Assembly: GCA_017615125.1 (NCBI GenBank)
Contig: JAGAAS010000028.1
Location: forward strand, 1-64,000
Length of the DNA: 64,000 nucleotides
DNA from: Bacteroidaceae bacterium
GTDB lineage: Bacteria; Bacteroidota; Bacteroidia; Bacteroidales; Bacteroidaceae
Direction of reading: 5' to 3'
Below, piece by piece: positions 8,711 to 18,747 of the stretch (position 1 is its first letter; each line of letters opens with the position of its first letter). Under the pieces are notes generated by a model. That model had not been told where the DNA came from. It made no database searches and saw nothing but the letters and a program-made list of their open reading frames with translations. The position numbers and the translations under genes are program-made.

Positions 8711-11437
8711 TCATCTGATTTTCGTTTTTGCGGCAATACGCTCTTTCTTTCCGTAGGGCTTGAGCAGCACACGGAAGCCTCCCTCGAAGCACGAGGCATC
8801 GGCGGTAACGGTGACGGTGCGCGACTCGCCTGGGAACAGCGTCAGGTAGTTGTCGGAAAAGAGGGCTGGCAGTATGCGCTCACCCGTACGTTCGTTCACA
8901 AGACGCAGCCGAGAGGCAAAGGCGGTGGCACGAGTCGAGGGGTTGCGCAGGATGAGGGTGATGGTCGTCTCATCGTCCGTCGTATTCACATCGGCAATAG
9001 TACATGTGGGTTTCGCATCAGGAAGGGATTGCAAAGCCCGATAGTCAAGTTCGCCGGAAGCAGTGCGCCAATAGAAGTTCTCGGAAAGAACGGTCATCGT
9101 GCCCTCCTCGGAAGGAGCCTCAAGGGTGAGACGTATAAACTGGATGTCCTCCTTTCCTCCCTTGCCTTCAGGCAACACGAAAGCTTCAGCACGATTGGAT
9201 GCGTTGACATCGACAACAGCGGTGCGGGCATATTCCGACAACTCGCCTCCAGACACATCGTAGACGTGCGCCGATGCCCGGACGCCCTGAAGCGGTGTAC
9301 CCGTGACGTTGATTACCTTCACGCTGCCCGTAAGGCAGTTCCACTGAATGTGAATGGGCTCGCAGGCTTTCTTGGCACCCCAGTAACAGCCCGTCGGGTC
9401 GTAGTAATAGTCGTATGTCTGCCAGACAAAAGCAGGATAGGCAGGGTGACTCATCCAGATGAGGACACCTGCGGCGTCGTCCCACATCTTGTCGTTCCAC
9501 GCCTCGTACATGCCCTTCATATCCTCGAGGTTGATGAGCTGTGCCTTCTCGCAGAACTCCTCAAGGTTTTTCGAAGGACCGTACCGCTCGTCCACCGACT
9601 TGCGATAGTCGGCAGGGCCTGCGTTGGAAGCCTCCTTGCCGAAGAAATGACGGTTCCACACATTCTCGTCGTCGTTAGCTAGCTGCTCGTCGCTTGGCAA
9701 GGGCCAGCGCTTGTCCTTGGGGATGAAGAGGCAAGTACTCTCGTAGGAAGGGAAGGTAGCCATTCCTATCTCGGAACGGAAGCCGTAGCCGTAGTCGATA
9801 CCGTAGGGATAGGCAGGAGTGTTGAAAGCTAAGTTGCTGCCCGAAGTGCTGAAATGATGACGGGGAGGAAGATTCTTCCACCAGCCGCTGCCCGAGAGGG
9901 CATCCTGATTGGAGCACGACTTGTAGAGACGATCATTGCCGTCTTCCTCCATCACTATCATGCGAAGGGCGGAGTCGATGTCGGGAACAGGGTGCGTCTC
10001 GTTGGCACCGCACCAAACGGCGATGCAAGCGTGGTTTCGCAGACGGCGCACCTTGTCGCGGGCATTCACCTTGAAGGCCTCGTGATCGGCTACGTCGTTG
10101 TAGGCGACATAGAGCCAGAAGTCGTCCCACACCATCAAGCCGTACTCGTCGCAATAGTCGTAGAACTCCTCATCGGTGACACAACCCGTCCACAGGCGTA
10201 TCATGTTGTAGTTCATATCCTTGTGCAGCCGGATCTTTGGCTCATAGTCTTTTCCGTGACAACGGAGGAGGTACTCGCTCATTCCCCAGTTACCCCCCCG
10301 ACAGAAGATGCGTTGCCCGTTACAGTAGATGTTGAGCACGGGATAGTCCACGCGGTTCTTCTCTATCCGGTAATCGTAGCGCCGGATGCCGAAGCGGAAG
10401 GAGGCTTTGTCGCTGACAGCAACCTTTCCTCCGTCAGAAGCCTGAGGAACAACCTCCATACTGCATGTATAGAGATTGGGCTCACCATATCCGTTGGGCC
10501 ACCAGAGGCGAGGGTTGTCAACAGCAAATGCTGCAACATCGTTCTTTGTGATTTGCACCGTTGCCTTATTCCATCCACGAACACGAATCGTCTTGCTGAA
10601 AGCGATGTTGCCCGGCATGATGGTTCCGCGGACTTCAAAGTCTTGGTCTTCGGAGCTGGTATTCAGAATATCGGCGGAAAGCGTCAGTTCCGCCTTGTCG
10701 TTCGAGGGAAGATAGCTTCGCATCCAAGGATCGCGGATGACAGCATCGCCTGTAAAAGCCACAAAGATGTCGCCCGTGATACCTGCGAGACGCCCAGGAA
10801 CGTAGGGAATCCAATCCCAGCCGGCTCCAGCCAAGTAACTGGGGCTGCAGGCAACGCCATAAGGGTCGGTTGCCTTGCGAGTCTTCTTCTGATCGGCATC
10901 ATAAATCAACACAGCCAAAGCATTTGGCCCATCGCGGCGCACAACCGACGTGATGTCGAAATAAGAGCGGAGCATGTGCCCGTTGACATCTTTCTCGGAG
11001 TCCTCTGTGCCCGAGATTTTCACACCATTCAGCCAGAAGTCGGCAAAGCGGTTGATGTTTTTGCAACAGAGCCAGACACGTTCGTTGTCAGCAGAAGAAG
11101 GAAGCGTGAACTCGGTACGATACCAGAAAGGACGGTTGTATTTTGTCTCGTCCACCCGATAGATGTTATCCGAGACATCGGGATTTTCTTCTCTCCCCGC
11201 CTCCACATAGGCAGTAAATACTACGCCAGGAACTACTCCCGGCACAGGGTCGCTCATTCGGAAGCCTACCTCAGACACTTCGGCACCTTTGGCATCAACT
11301 TCGCCGGCTGGCATCAGCTGCCATTTGGCAACGCCATCAGTACTGTTCAACGACACCGTTCGGATTGCAGCTATTGCATCTGCTCTTCCCAAAAGCAGAA
11401 GGACGGAAACGGAAAGGAGAAAAACACGTTTTTTCAT
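8711..11437 (-). CDS. GH2 exo-beta-mannosidase / glucosaminidase-like
   Basis: A 908-residue exported protein (signal MKKRVFLLSVSVLLLLGRADA). The layout is GH2: N-terminal jelly roll (FWYRTEF, FADFWLNG), Ig-like domain, TIM barrel, C-terminal beta domains. The acid/base is Glu480 in WCGANE and the likely nucleophile Glu556 in FRSEIGM. The motifs GGNWGMSEYLLR and NMIRLWTGC resemble GH2 exo-beta-mannosidases and exo-beta-glucosaminidases more than beta-galactosidases. It lies in the mannosidase operon between GH92 and GH43. A paralog is at 42997-45831. The start codon is directly abutted by a copy of the dispersed repeat. Specificity is inferred from context. Confidence 0.9.
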   Translation of the reverse strand: MKKRVFLLSVSVLLLLGRADAIAAIRTVSLNSTDGVAKWQLMPAGEVDAKGAEVSEVGFRMSDPVPGVVPGVVFTAYVEAGREENPDVSDNIYRVDETKYNRPFWYRTEFTLPSSADNERVWLCCKNINRFADFWLNGVKISGTEDSEKDVNGHMLRSYFDITSVVRRDGPNALAVLIYDADQKKTRKATDPYGVACSPSYLAGAGWDWIPYVPGRLAGITGDIFVAFTGDAVIRDPWMRSYLPSNDKAELTLSADILNTSSEDQDFEVRGTIMPGNIAFSKTIRVRGWNKATVQITKNDVAAFAVDNPRLWWPNGYGEPNLYTCSMEVVPQASDGGKVAVSDKASFRFGIRRYDYRIEKNRVDYPVLNIYCNGQRIFCRGGNWGMSEYLLRCHGKDYEPKIRLHKDMNYNMIRLWTGCVTDEEFYDYCDEYGLMVWDDFWLYVAYNDVADHEAFKVNARDKVRRLRNHACIAVWCGANETHPVPDIDSALRMIVMEEDGNDRLYKSCSNQDALSGSGWWKNLPPRHHFSTSGSNLAFNTPAYPYGIDYGYGFRSEIGMATFPSYESTCLFIPKDKRWPLPSDEQLANDDENVWNRHFFGKEASNAGPADYRKSVDERYGPSKNLEEFCEKAQLINLEDMKGMYEAWNDKMWDDAAGVLIWMSHPAYPAFVWQTYDYYYDPTGCYWGAKKACEPIHIQWNCLTGSVKVINVTGTPLQGVRASAHVYDVSGGELSEYARTAVVDVNASNRAEAFVLPEGKGGKEDIQFIRLTLEAPSEEGTMTVLSENFYWRTASGELDYRALQSLPDAKPTCTIADVNTTDDETTITLILRNPSTRATAFASRLRLVNERTGERILPALFSDNYLTLFPGESRTVTVTADASCFEGGFRVLLKPYGKKERIAAKTKIR

Positions 11438-11518
11438 ATGAAGAAAGAATAATTTTTTTTCGAGAAGGGAAAAAATTTTTTTCTTTCTTCATACGGCGAG
11501 ATGTAGAAAGAAAAAATC
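11438..11518. repeat. Dispersed palindromic repeat, copy 2
   Basis: A clear copy with the blocks TTTTTTTTCGAGAAGGGAAA and CTTTCTTCATACGGCGAGAT. It fills the 145-bp gap between the GH92 stop and the GH2 start and abuts the GH2 start codon, so it would be transcribed as leader or intercistronic RNA. Confidence 0.8.
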
Positions 11519-11582
11519 CAGCTCAAGCCTGCAAAAATCCGACAGAGGGAAAAAGCCCTTGAGATACCCTTCATAGCCATAT

Positions 11583-13862
11583 CTATAATCCGTCAGAAAC
11601 CGAGAAAGGAGAAGCAGCTTTTGTGGTACAACGCGACGTGTTGGGCGTAGGCCCCATCACGAAGTGCAATTCGCCTCCCTTCATGATATCATCGTACGTA
11701 ATCCAGTTCTTATCAAGCGTTTGCCCATTGAGCGTTGCCTGCTGGATATACACATTCTCAGCGCTGTTGTTCTCGGCAACTATCGTGAATGTGTTGCCGT
11801 TTTCAAGCGTGAGCGTCACTTTCGGGAAGAGCGGAGAGCCGACAACGTACTGATCCGTTCCAGGACATACGGCATAGAGGCCCAGCGCGCTGAGCACATA
11901 CCACGAGGACATTCCGCCTTGATCTTCATCTCCGGGATATCCCTGAGGGGTGCTGTCGTAAAGGCGCGTCATAATCTGCCGCACATGATACTGCGTCTTC
12001 CAAGGCTGCCCCGCGTAACAGTAGAGGTAAGGCATGTGCTGAATGGGCTGATTTCCATGCGCATACTGCCCCATATTGGCATTCTGCATTTCCGTCATCT
12101 CGTGAATCATCACGCCGTAAGTCCCCACATGCACATCATTCGGTATGCTCCAGACGGAATCAAGCTTGGCGATGAAAGCCTCATCGGATCCGTAGAGATT
12201 GATGAGTCCCTGAACATCGTGAAATACGCTCCAGTTATAGTGCCAGGCGTTTCCTTCGCAATAAGGTCCTCCCCAGGCAAGCGGGTCGAAGGGTTCGAGC
12301 CAATTGCCCTTGATATCACGCCCACGCATGAAGCCCGTCGTTTTGTCAAAGACATTCTTGTAATTGAACATCACGCGCCCGAACACCTCTTCGTAGAACT
12401 TGTTTCCCGTTGCACGCGCCAGCTGCCAGGCACAGAAGTCATCGTAGGCATACTCTTGCGTCTGCGACGTGCTTCCCGACGACTCAGGATAAGCCACATA
12501 ACCCAGCTGCCAATACTCCTTCCATCCAGCACGCCCGTTGGCGCCTCCCCAAGGCCCTTTGTTCATAGCCTCGTGGGCATAGGCCTCAAGTGCTTGGGCA
12601 GGATCAAAGGTATGAATCCCCTTTGCCCACGCATCGGCAAGAAGCGACATTGCGTGATTGCCCAACATGCCTCCACATTCGCCTGGGAAAGACCAGGCGG
12701 GCAGCCAGCCACACTCCTGCTGGGCCTGCAGAATGGCTTGCATATACTGGCCCTGCTGGGTGGGGTGAAGAATGTTTGTCAGCGGGAACTGCGAGCGGAA
12801 GGTATCCCAGAGGCCGTTGTCGGTGTACATATATCCGTCGTGAATCTTCCCGTCGTAAGGGCTATAATAATAAGGAGTACCGTCGGCTTTGATTTCAAAG
12901 AATTTACGCGAGAAAAGATTGGCGCGGAAAAGACAGCTGTAAAAAGTTTTCATGTCTTCTTCGGAGGCTCCTTCAACAAGAACACGTCCGAACAGCTTGT
13001 TCCAAGCGTCAGCAGCACGTTTACGCGTCTGCTCCAGCTTCTTATCCTTACCGATTTCCTGCTGCCAGTTCAAACGGGCTTGCTCATCGCTGATATAGGA
13101 AGAGGCAGTACGGACTTGAACTTTGGTTCCAGGTTTGAACTTCAAATAAACGCCCTCGCCTTTTCCCTCGCATTGGGTTTCGCCTTCGCGCACCTTGTTG
13201 TCACGATTGTTCCAAGTGCCGTATGCTTCGAAAGGTTGGTCAAACTGCATGAAGATTCGGCAACGGAAAGTCTCCCGGTTATTGAGCCAAGTACCGTTAT
13301 TCACCCAGCCGATAATCTGTCTGTTCTTCACGTCAATTGTCCAGCCGCTTTCTGCCGTATATCCGTCTATCACAAGCCAAGCGGATTGTCCTTTCGGAAA
13401 CGTGAAGCGTAAGTGCCCGCAGCGTTCTGTGGAGGTCATCTCGGTACGCATGCCATTATCGAAAGTCACGCTATAGTAATCGGGATGAGCTGTCTCATTC
13501 TCGTGCTTGAAAGAAGCCTGTCGCTCCTCTTCTCCAACCCGCAATGTACCTACAACAGGCATAAAAGAGAACCAAGCGTAATCGCCCACCCAAGGACTGC
13601 ATTGGTGTGTCTGCCCGAAACCGCGAATGGTAGTTGCTCCATACGTGTATTTCCAACCATCTCCGTTACGTCCCGTCTGAGCAGACCACAGATGTGTAGC
13701 AAAAGGCTGCCCTACGGTAGCATACGTATTACCGTTGCTTAGTCCGAAATGGCTATCCGTTCCCTGCAGCGAATTGGCGTAGTGTACAAGGTCCGTTTTG
13801 CCAAACAACAGGGAAGGTGTTGCTACAAGAAAAAAGAAAATAAAAACATGAATTCTTTTCAT
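11583..13862 (-). CDS. GH92 exo-alpha-mannosidase
   Basis: About 759 residues with a signal peptide (MKRIHVFIFFFLVATPSLLFG). GH92 enzymes are calcium-dependent inverting exo-alpha-mannosidases; the family hallmarks are present: TYATVGQPFATHLWSAQT at the N-terminal domain, LWDTFRSQFPL, and the catalytic GDEDQGGMSSWYVLSALG near the C-terminal third. The start at 13862 was preferred to 13889 because it places the Met at the signal peptide and leaves a 16-bp gap after the upstream GH92 gene. No lipobox is seen, unlike the neighbouring GH92, so this one is probably periplasmic. Linkage preference (alpha-1,2, 1,3 or 1,6) cannot be told by eye. Confidence 0.93.
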   Translation of the reverse strand: MKRIHVFIFFFLVATPSLLFGKTDLVHYANSLQGTDSHFGLSNGNTYATVGQPFATHLWSAQTGRNGDGWKYTYGATTIRGFGQTHQCSPWVGDYAWFSFMPVVGTLRVGEEERQASFKHENETAHPDYYSVTFDNGMRTEMTSTERCGHLRFTFPKGQSAWLVIDGYTAESGWTIDVKNRQIIGWVNNGTWLNNRETFRCRIFMQFDQPFEAYGTWNNRDNKVREGETQCEGKGEGVYLKFKPGTKVQVRTASSYISDEQARLNWQQEIGKDKKLEQTRKRAADAWNKLFGRVLVEGASEEDMKTFYSCLFRANLFSRKFFEIKADGTPYYYSPYDGKIHDGYMYTDNGLWDTFRSQFPLTNILHPTQQGQYMQAILQAQQECGWLPAWSFPGECGGMLGNHAMSLLADAWAKGIHTFDPAQALEAYAHEAMNKGPWGGANGRAGWKEYWQLGYVAYPESSGSTSQTQEYAYDDFCAWQLARATGNKFYEEVFGRVMFNYKNVFDKTTGFMRGRDIKGNWLEPFDPLAWGGPYCEGNAWHYNWSVFHDVQGLINLYGSDEAFIAKLDSVWSIPNDVHVGTYGVMIHEMTEMQNANMGQYAHGNQPIQHMPYLYCYAGQPWKTQYHVRQIMTRLYDSTPQGYPGDEDQGGMSSWYVLSALGLYAVCPGTDQYVVGSPLFPKVTLTLENGNTFTIVAENNSAENVYIQQATLNGQTLDKNWITYDDIMKGGELHFVMGPTPNTSRCTTKAASPFSVSDGL

Positions 13863-13878
13863 GATATAGTGTATTTTG

Positions 13879-16230
13879 TTAGTATTCATCGTCTATTCCC
13901 CAGCTGGTATTAGGATTTAGCCCCATATAAAGATGAAGCGTTCCTCCTGCCGTAATGGCTTCGACTGGCAGACGGGAACTATTGTATTCCAGTCCGTTAA
14001 GCTCAGCACGCTGGATGTAGATATTGCGGTTCGTCAAGTTGTGACAGACAACAGAAAACTGAACCGGCGAATTATCACCCACCGTGAATGTCACCTTCGG
14101 GAAAAGAGGGGTTGTAATCTCCATATATCCGTCGGCAGGACATACGGGATGAATTCCCGAAGCCGACAGGACATACCAGGCCGACATCTGCCCCACATCC
14201 TCGTTGCCCACGATACCGTTCACCCCATTCTTATAAGCATGCTCACAGATGAAACGTGTCCAGTACTGCGTCTTCCAAGGCTGGCGGAGACGATTGTAAA
14301 GGTAAGGAACGAAATGGACGGGCTCGTTGGCGTGATTATAGTATTCATTCCAATGCAAGTCGGCTGGTGTGAGTGCGAAGAAACTATCCAAATCTTCCAC
14401 GACAGCATCGTATCCACCCATTGCCTGCACCATTCCTTCAATATCTTGAGGCACGAACCATCCCTGTTGCCACGCATCCGACTCAATGCAGCCATACCAC
14501 TCCTTCGTGCGGGCATTCTCAGGCCACGGTTCCCAGCCACCTTCTGCATTACGAGGACGGAACCACCGTTTCTCCTCATCAAAGACATTTCGCCAAGCCT
14601 GTCCCTTCGACAGATACTCCTCGGCTGTCGGATCTCCTGCCCATTGTGCAAGCTTGCCCAAACACCAGTCGGCATAAGCATACTCCAGCGTGTGGCTTAT
14701 GCTGAACGAGCCTGGTGTATAGCCAAGCAAATCGTTACCGAAAAGCTGAGAAGTCCGCTTTCCATAGGCGAGCGCTTTCTGCACATCGAACGAACGGATG
14801 CCTTTGCTCCAAGCATCTGCGATGACGGGAAGCGCAGGATTTCCGATCATACAGTTTGAGTAGGCATTCATCAGTTCCCAACGCTCGAAATAGCCCCTTC
14901 CGCTTTCGTCGGCCAACGTAATAAGGGAGTTTATCAAATCGTTCACTACATTAGGATTGATGAAACACTGCAAAGGCATCTGCGAGCGGAACACATCCCA
15001 TCCGCTGAAAATAGTTCGTTTTGTCCACGAACCGTCAACTTGATGCACAAGCCCGTCTCCTCCTGTATAGCGACCATCAACATCCGTGAAGATGCGCGGA
15101 TCAATCATTGTATGATAAAGAGCCGTGTAGAACACCGTATTGCTTGTATCGTCGCCTCCCTCCACTTTCACTTTCGAAAGCATCTCGTTCCAGCTTGTAT
15201 GGGCATCAGCCCGAGCTTTGTCAAACGTACGACATGCTCCCTCTACCAGATAGTTCTGTCGGGCTCCTTCTGCATCCACATACGAAATAGCCACTTTCAG
15301 TGTCACCTCCTCATCCTGCTCCGTCGGGAATTCAACGAAAAAGCCTATGTGCTTTCCAAAGCACGAGGATTCGCCACGTATCACCGAAGCTTCGGCAACC
15401 CTTTGAAGGTACTTATCCGATATAACATCATCGCAATGCCGGCTCCAATCGTCCGGAATGTCTGCTTTCCAGAATCCGTAATTCTCCAAAGGAACAGAAA
15501 GGGTAGCATAGTAATAGATAGTGTATCGTGCTTGTCCTTGCCCATCGCCCCATCCTCCGCCGTCGGGAGTGCAAACTATCTTCCCGCAGAATGTGCTGTC
15601 GTTGAGCACTTCCACAGACTCTTCGTCTGCTGTTCCTCCTACGCGTCGGGCAAGGTCTATCTGTATCCGACTCTTTTCGCTCTCAGGAAAGGTAAAACGA
15701 AGGAACCCGCAGCGCGTAGTAGCTGTACATTCCGTCTTCACATGATAGCGAGAGAGTTCCACGCTGTAGTAGCCTGCCTGAGCCTTTTCGCTCTTCTTAT
15801 CATACTCCGAGCGCCAGCCCTTTACCGAGCCATCCTCTTTCCCTGCTATCGTCTGCAGAGAGACACCTTCCTCAGCCACCGTAGGCATTACCAGGAAGTT
15901 TCCCAGATCACCGTTCCACCCTATTCCACTCATCTGAGTCATTGCAAAACCCTCGATGGTTCGATGCTCGTCGCTATATCCGCTGCCGTTATCCCCTCCC
16001 GTAATAGTATTGGGACTCACCTGCACCATCCCGAAGGGAGTGACTGCTCCAGGGAATGTCTTGCCCAGCCCGTGGTACACTCCTGCGCCACTGATGCTGG
16101 TGCTTGCGCCAATCATGGGGTTCACCCAGCGGGCAAAATCCTCCACGTTTCCGTTATCCGAAGCTTTCTCGCGGCAAGAGCTCAAAAGCAGAGAGTTAAA
16201 TATCAAGAACAGGATTCCAAGTTTTTTCAT
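13879..16230 (-). CDS. GH92 exo-alpha-mannosidase (lipoprotein)
   Basis: A 783-residue GH92 enzyme with a lipoprotein signal (LLLSSC, Cys 19). Motifs in order: WVNPMIGASTS, GKTFPGAVTPFGMVQVSP, GYSDEHRTIEGFAMTQMSG, GWDVFRSQMPL and GNEDVGQMSAWYVLSASG, the last holding the catalytic Glu and Asp. Second gene of the operon, 6 bp after GH38. It is only distantly similar to the following GH92, so the two probably have different linkage preferences and locations (surface or outer-membrane lipoprotein versus periplasm). That division of labour is inference. Confidence 0.94.
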   Translation of the reverse strand: MKKLGILFLIFNSLLLSSCREKASDNGNVEDFARWVNPMIGASTSISGAGVYHGLGKTFPGAVTPFGMVQVSPNTITGGDNGSGYSDEHRTIEGFAMTQMSGIGWNGDLGNFLVMPTVAEEGVSLQTIAGKEDGSVKGWRSEYDKKSEKAQAGYYSVELSRYHVKTECTATTRCGFLRFTFPESEKSRIQIDLARRVGGTADEESVEVLNDSTFCGKIVCTPDGGGWGDGQGQARYTIYYYATLSVPLENYGFWKADIPDDWSRHCDDVISDKYLQRVAEASVIRGESSCFGKHIGFFVEFPTEQDEEVTLKVAISYVDAEGARQNYLVEGACRTFDKARADAHTSWNEMLSKVKVEGGDDTSNTVFYTALYHTMIDPRIFTDVDGRYTGGDGLVHQVDGSWTKRTIFSGWDVFRSQMPLQCFINPNVVNDLINSLITLADESGRGYFERWELMNAYSNCMIGNPALPVIADAWSKGIRSFDVQKALAYGKRTSQLFGNDLLGYTPGSFSISHTLEYAYADWCLGKLAQWAGDPTAEEYLSKGQAWRNVFDEEKRWFRPRNAEGGWEPWPENARTKEWYGCIESDAWQQGWFVPQDIEGMVQAMGGYDAVVEDLDSFFALTPADLHWNEYYNHANEPVHFVPYLYNRLRQPWKTQYWTRFICEHAYKNGVNGIVGNEDVGQMSAWYVLSASGIHPVCPADGYMEITTPLFPKVTFTVGDNSPVQFSVVCHNLTNRNIYIQRAELNGLEYNSSRLPVEAITAGGTLHLYMGLNPNTSWGIDDEY

Positions 16231-16236
16231 ATCTGA

Positions 16237-18747
16237 TTAGAAAGAAGTCAAATGAATAGTCTTAATACCAAAGCGAGGGATGCTGACGGGAAAGCGCTTC
16301 GTGCCTACTCTTATCTCATGCACATCGTCGTTTCCTTCTGAGTTGAAGAGACGCAACTCTACACCTTCCTCTGTTCTGCGCATGCAAGTCAGTTCATAGC
16401 CTGAGTTGCCGACATCCACGAAGGAACGGGCAGTCGATTTAGTTCCTTCAAGGGGCACTTTTGTGAGTGGCTCGTTCCACTCTGCAGAAAGGCGGGCTAC
16501 TCCCGCTTCGTTCCACGTTCCCTCATGCGGATACAGAGCATACCGCATCTCCAACGGACCTTCTATGCCGTACTCCCTGCCCCACAGCCCCACACCGCTG
16601 TATTGAGCCGTGAGAGCCAGAGGGAATTCCTTCCCGTACGAATAGGTTCCCGTATGATCGGTGAGCAGAGCCAGCCCGCTGCCTTCTTCTCCCTCAGAGA
16701 TATCTGCCCAATGAAGAATCACATTATGCTGAATCTCCGACCAAGAGCCGTACCAAGTGCTATCCTGGCGACTCTCACAGACATCGAAGGGTGCATCCTT
16801 CCAGAGGTGCGCTTCCTTCAAGTTAGCAGGGAAAAGGATGTTCAGCTTATAACGATCGTCACAGAAAGCACGACGGTTCTGCTTCCACTCTTTGGCTTGC
16901 TGCCGATACTCGCCTATTCCTGGATTTCCCTTCCAGTCAACCCTAAGGGAACAGTCGAGAAGCCTGCTGCCGCTGCTCAGCTGATAATGTTGAACAAAGG
17001 GAGAGTTGCTGATCATCCCGGATATCGAAACGACGAGACGGGGAGTGTTGTCTCCCCTCACGACACATTTGGCGCCAGTCTCCGTCGACGACATCCATTT
17101 GTCTTTCTTGTAGAAGAACCCGCGAAGCTCTCCAAAGGAGCTCTTCTGGGGACTTTCCTCCGATGGGCAGACGTACTCCTTCTCGCGCACTTCCCCTTGC
17201 GAGGATGACGAGAGTGTTTTCAGGCTTGTCATCACTCCTCCTCTATCCAAGTCAAAAGCTATCGTGCAGCAACCGTTGGTAACGATTACGTGATGTTCGT
17301 CTTGCTCCAGCACTCGGCAAGGCTCACAAGCGGAAGCACTTGACAGCATATCCTCTGCCGAGAAATCGGCATATCCGAATGCCGGCACCTCAACGGGGAA
17401 AGCCCATTTGCCTACCTGCACGACTTCCTTTCGCGCATGCGCTGTAGTATTGTAGAGTCGGACACCGCCTTCGGGCTTATCGGCAGAAGAAAGCTTCGCA
17501 TCCGATTCGAATTTCTCAACTGACGGGAGGGGAACATCGTACGCATTCCTCGTCCAGATGCCCACCCAGTCGGCCCAAGTCATCCTTCTTCTTAACAGCC
17601 CGTTGTAGGGAACAATCCAAGCGTCGTGATGCTGTGCCAACGAAAGGTTGCGCCAAGCCTCCCTCATCTCCGGAAGGGCAGCCTCAACGGGGCGGACTTC
17701 CTTCCCGCCGGCGTTGTTTCCCTCTGGGGAAAAGACGTTTTCCAAGACATCCAACTTCTCCTTCTGTATCAACCCATTCTCTGCCCAACGCACCTTGCGG
17801 GCTATGCCGTTCAGCACCGAGCTTCCCCACATCAGGCAAGGCTTGATATCCTCCTGCGTGAAGTGCCAGTCGTCGTCGGTAGTGCCTACGCTGACTTTCT
17901 CGATGTATTCAGTCCACGTCGTATAGATGTTCTTCCACAGGCCGTTCCTTGTTCTGCGAACCGCGTTTGCTCCCAGCCAGGGACCGTTTTTCCATCCTGC
18001 GTCCTGATAGCACATACCTACGGGATGTTCGATTCCCGCACGCTGACATGCGGCAAGATAGCGCGGATTGTTGCGCCACGAAGCCGTCTGCCACACAGTT
18101 CCTCTCTCCAGCTCTTCGCAGGCTGGGCGCGGGACAGCTGTCAGGACGGTACCGTCGGGACCCACCATATTCACAAGTTCTTTGCCGTAGTTGGCGGGAT
18201 ATCCTCCCCAGCACGTATCGGGACAGCGGAGCACGACGTAGCGGCATCCGACTTCCGCAAGCACAGCAGGAAGGCAGCTTGTGAAACAAGGCTCTTCAAC
18301 GGCGTAGGTGTTGAACTCCGCATCGGGAAAGTATTTCTTTATCGTGCGCATCCCTTCCGTAAGCTGCCGGAGGATGCTCTCGCCGCTGATATTCCAGAGG
18401 TAGGGCTGAGCCAGCGTAGGATTGGTGAACTCCACCCTTCCCTCGCTCACGAACTTCCTCAGCCGCGCCAAGTCGTCGGGAGCAATCGCCGCGATAGTAT
18501 CCCACGTCTCGGGCTCGATTTCAAGGCAAATCTTCCAGTCGGGATTCTCCTCCAGCTTGTCGCAGATGAAATCTGTGTACCAGCTTTTCGGATAGTGCCC
18601 GTAGATGCCTCCGTGATAGCCGTCGACAAACCACGCTGTCTGCATCTCCTGCTGGCTGACACACGGGAGCGTGCCCAGCAGCACGAGGAGCGAGGAAACG
18701 AGGATGAGGCTTGCCCTCTTCCGTATGTCGACGCACGAAAACATCAT
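16237..18747 (-). CDS. Divergent GH38-type alpha-mannosidase
   Basis: An 836-residue exported protein (signal ends near LPCVSQ). The N-terminal part carries a GH38-like metal site (VDGYHGGIYGHYP, D42/H45/H51), EFTNPTLAQPYLWNISGES and, near residue 375, AQHHDAWIVPYNG, equivalent to the family's AQHHD-A-G motif. Where classical GH38 has the nucleophile Asp, the text here reads AVEEPCF, so the active site departs from the textbook family. A C-terminal beta domain follows. It is the first gene of the minus-strand operon, consistent with alpha-mannan or N-glycan trimming. Activity is likely but not assured. Confidence 0.82.
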   Translation of the reverse strand: MMFSCVDIRKRASLILVSSLLVLLGTLPCVSQQEMQTAWFVDGYHGGIYGHYPKSWYTDFICDKLEENPDWKICLEIEPETWDTIAAIAPDDLARLRKFVSEGRVEFTNPTLAQPYLWNISGESILRQLTEGMRTIKKYFPDAEFNTYAVEEPCFTSCLPAVLAEVGCRYVVLRCPDTCWGGYPANYGKELVNMVGPDGTVLTAVPRPACEELERGTVWQTASWRNNPRYLAACQRAGIEHPVGMCYQDAGWKNGPWLGANAVRRTRNGLWKNIYTTWTEYIEKVSVGTTDDDWHFTQEDIKPCLMWGSSVLNGIARKVRWAENGLIQKEKLDVLENVFSPEGNNAGGKEVRPVEAALPEMREAWRNLSLAQHHDAWIVPYNGLLRRRMTWADWVGIWTRNAYDVPLPSVEKFESDAKLSSADKPEGGVRLYNTTAHARKEVVQVGKWAFPVEVPAFGYADFSAEDMLSSASACEPCRVLEQDEHHVIVTNGCCTIAFDLDRGGVMTSLKTLSSSSQGEVREKEYVCPSEESPQKSSFGELRGFFYKKDKWMSSTETGAKCVVRGDNTPRLVVSISGMISNSPFVQHYQLSSGSRLLDCSLRVDWKGNPGIGEYRQQAKEWKQNRRAFCDDRYKLNILFPANLKEAHLWKDAPFDVCESRQDSTWYGSWSEIQHNVILHWADISEGEEGSGLALLTDHTGTYSYGKEFPLALTAQYSGVGLWGREYGIEGPLEMRYALYPHEGTWNEAGVARLSAEWNEPLTKVPLEGTKSTARSFVDVGNSGYELTCMRRTEEGVELRLFNSEGNDDVHEIRVGTKRFPVSIPRFGIKTIHLTSF

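Noticed and set aside
9854..13412. Long plus-strand frames opposite GH2 and GH92 genes
   Set aside because: They mirror well-defined enzymes and show no motif or start signal. Similar mirrors occur at 24277-25578, 31953-33305 and 33384-34676.
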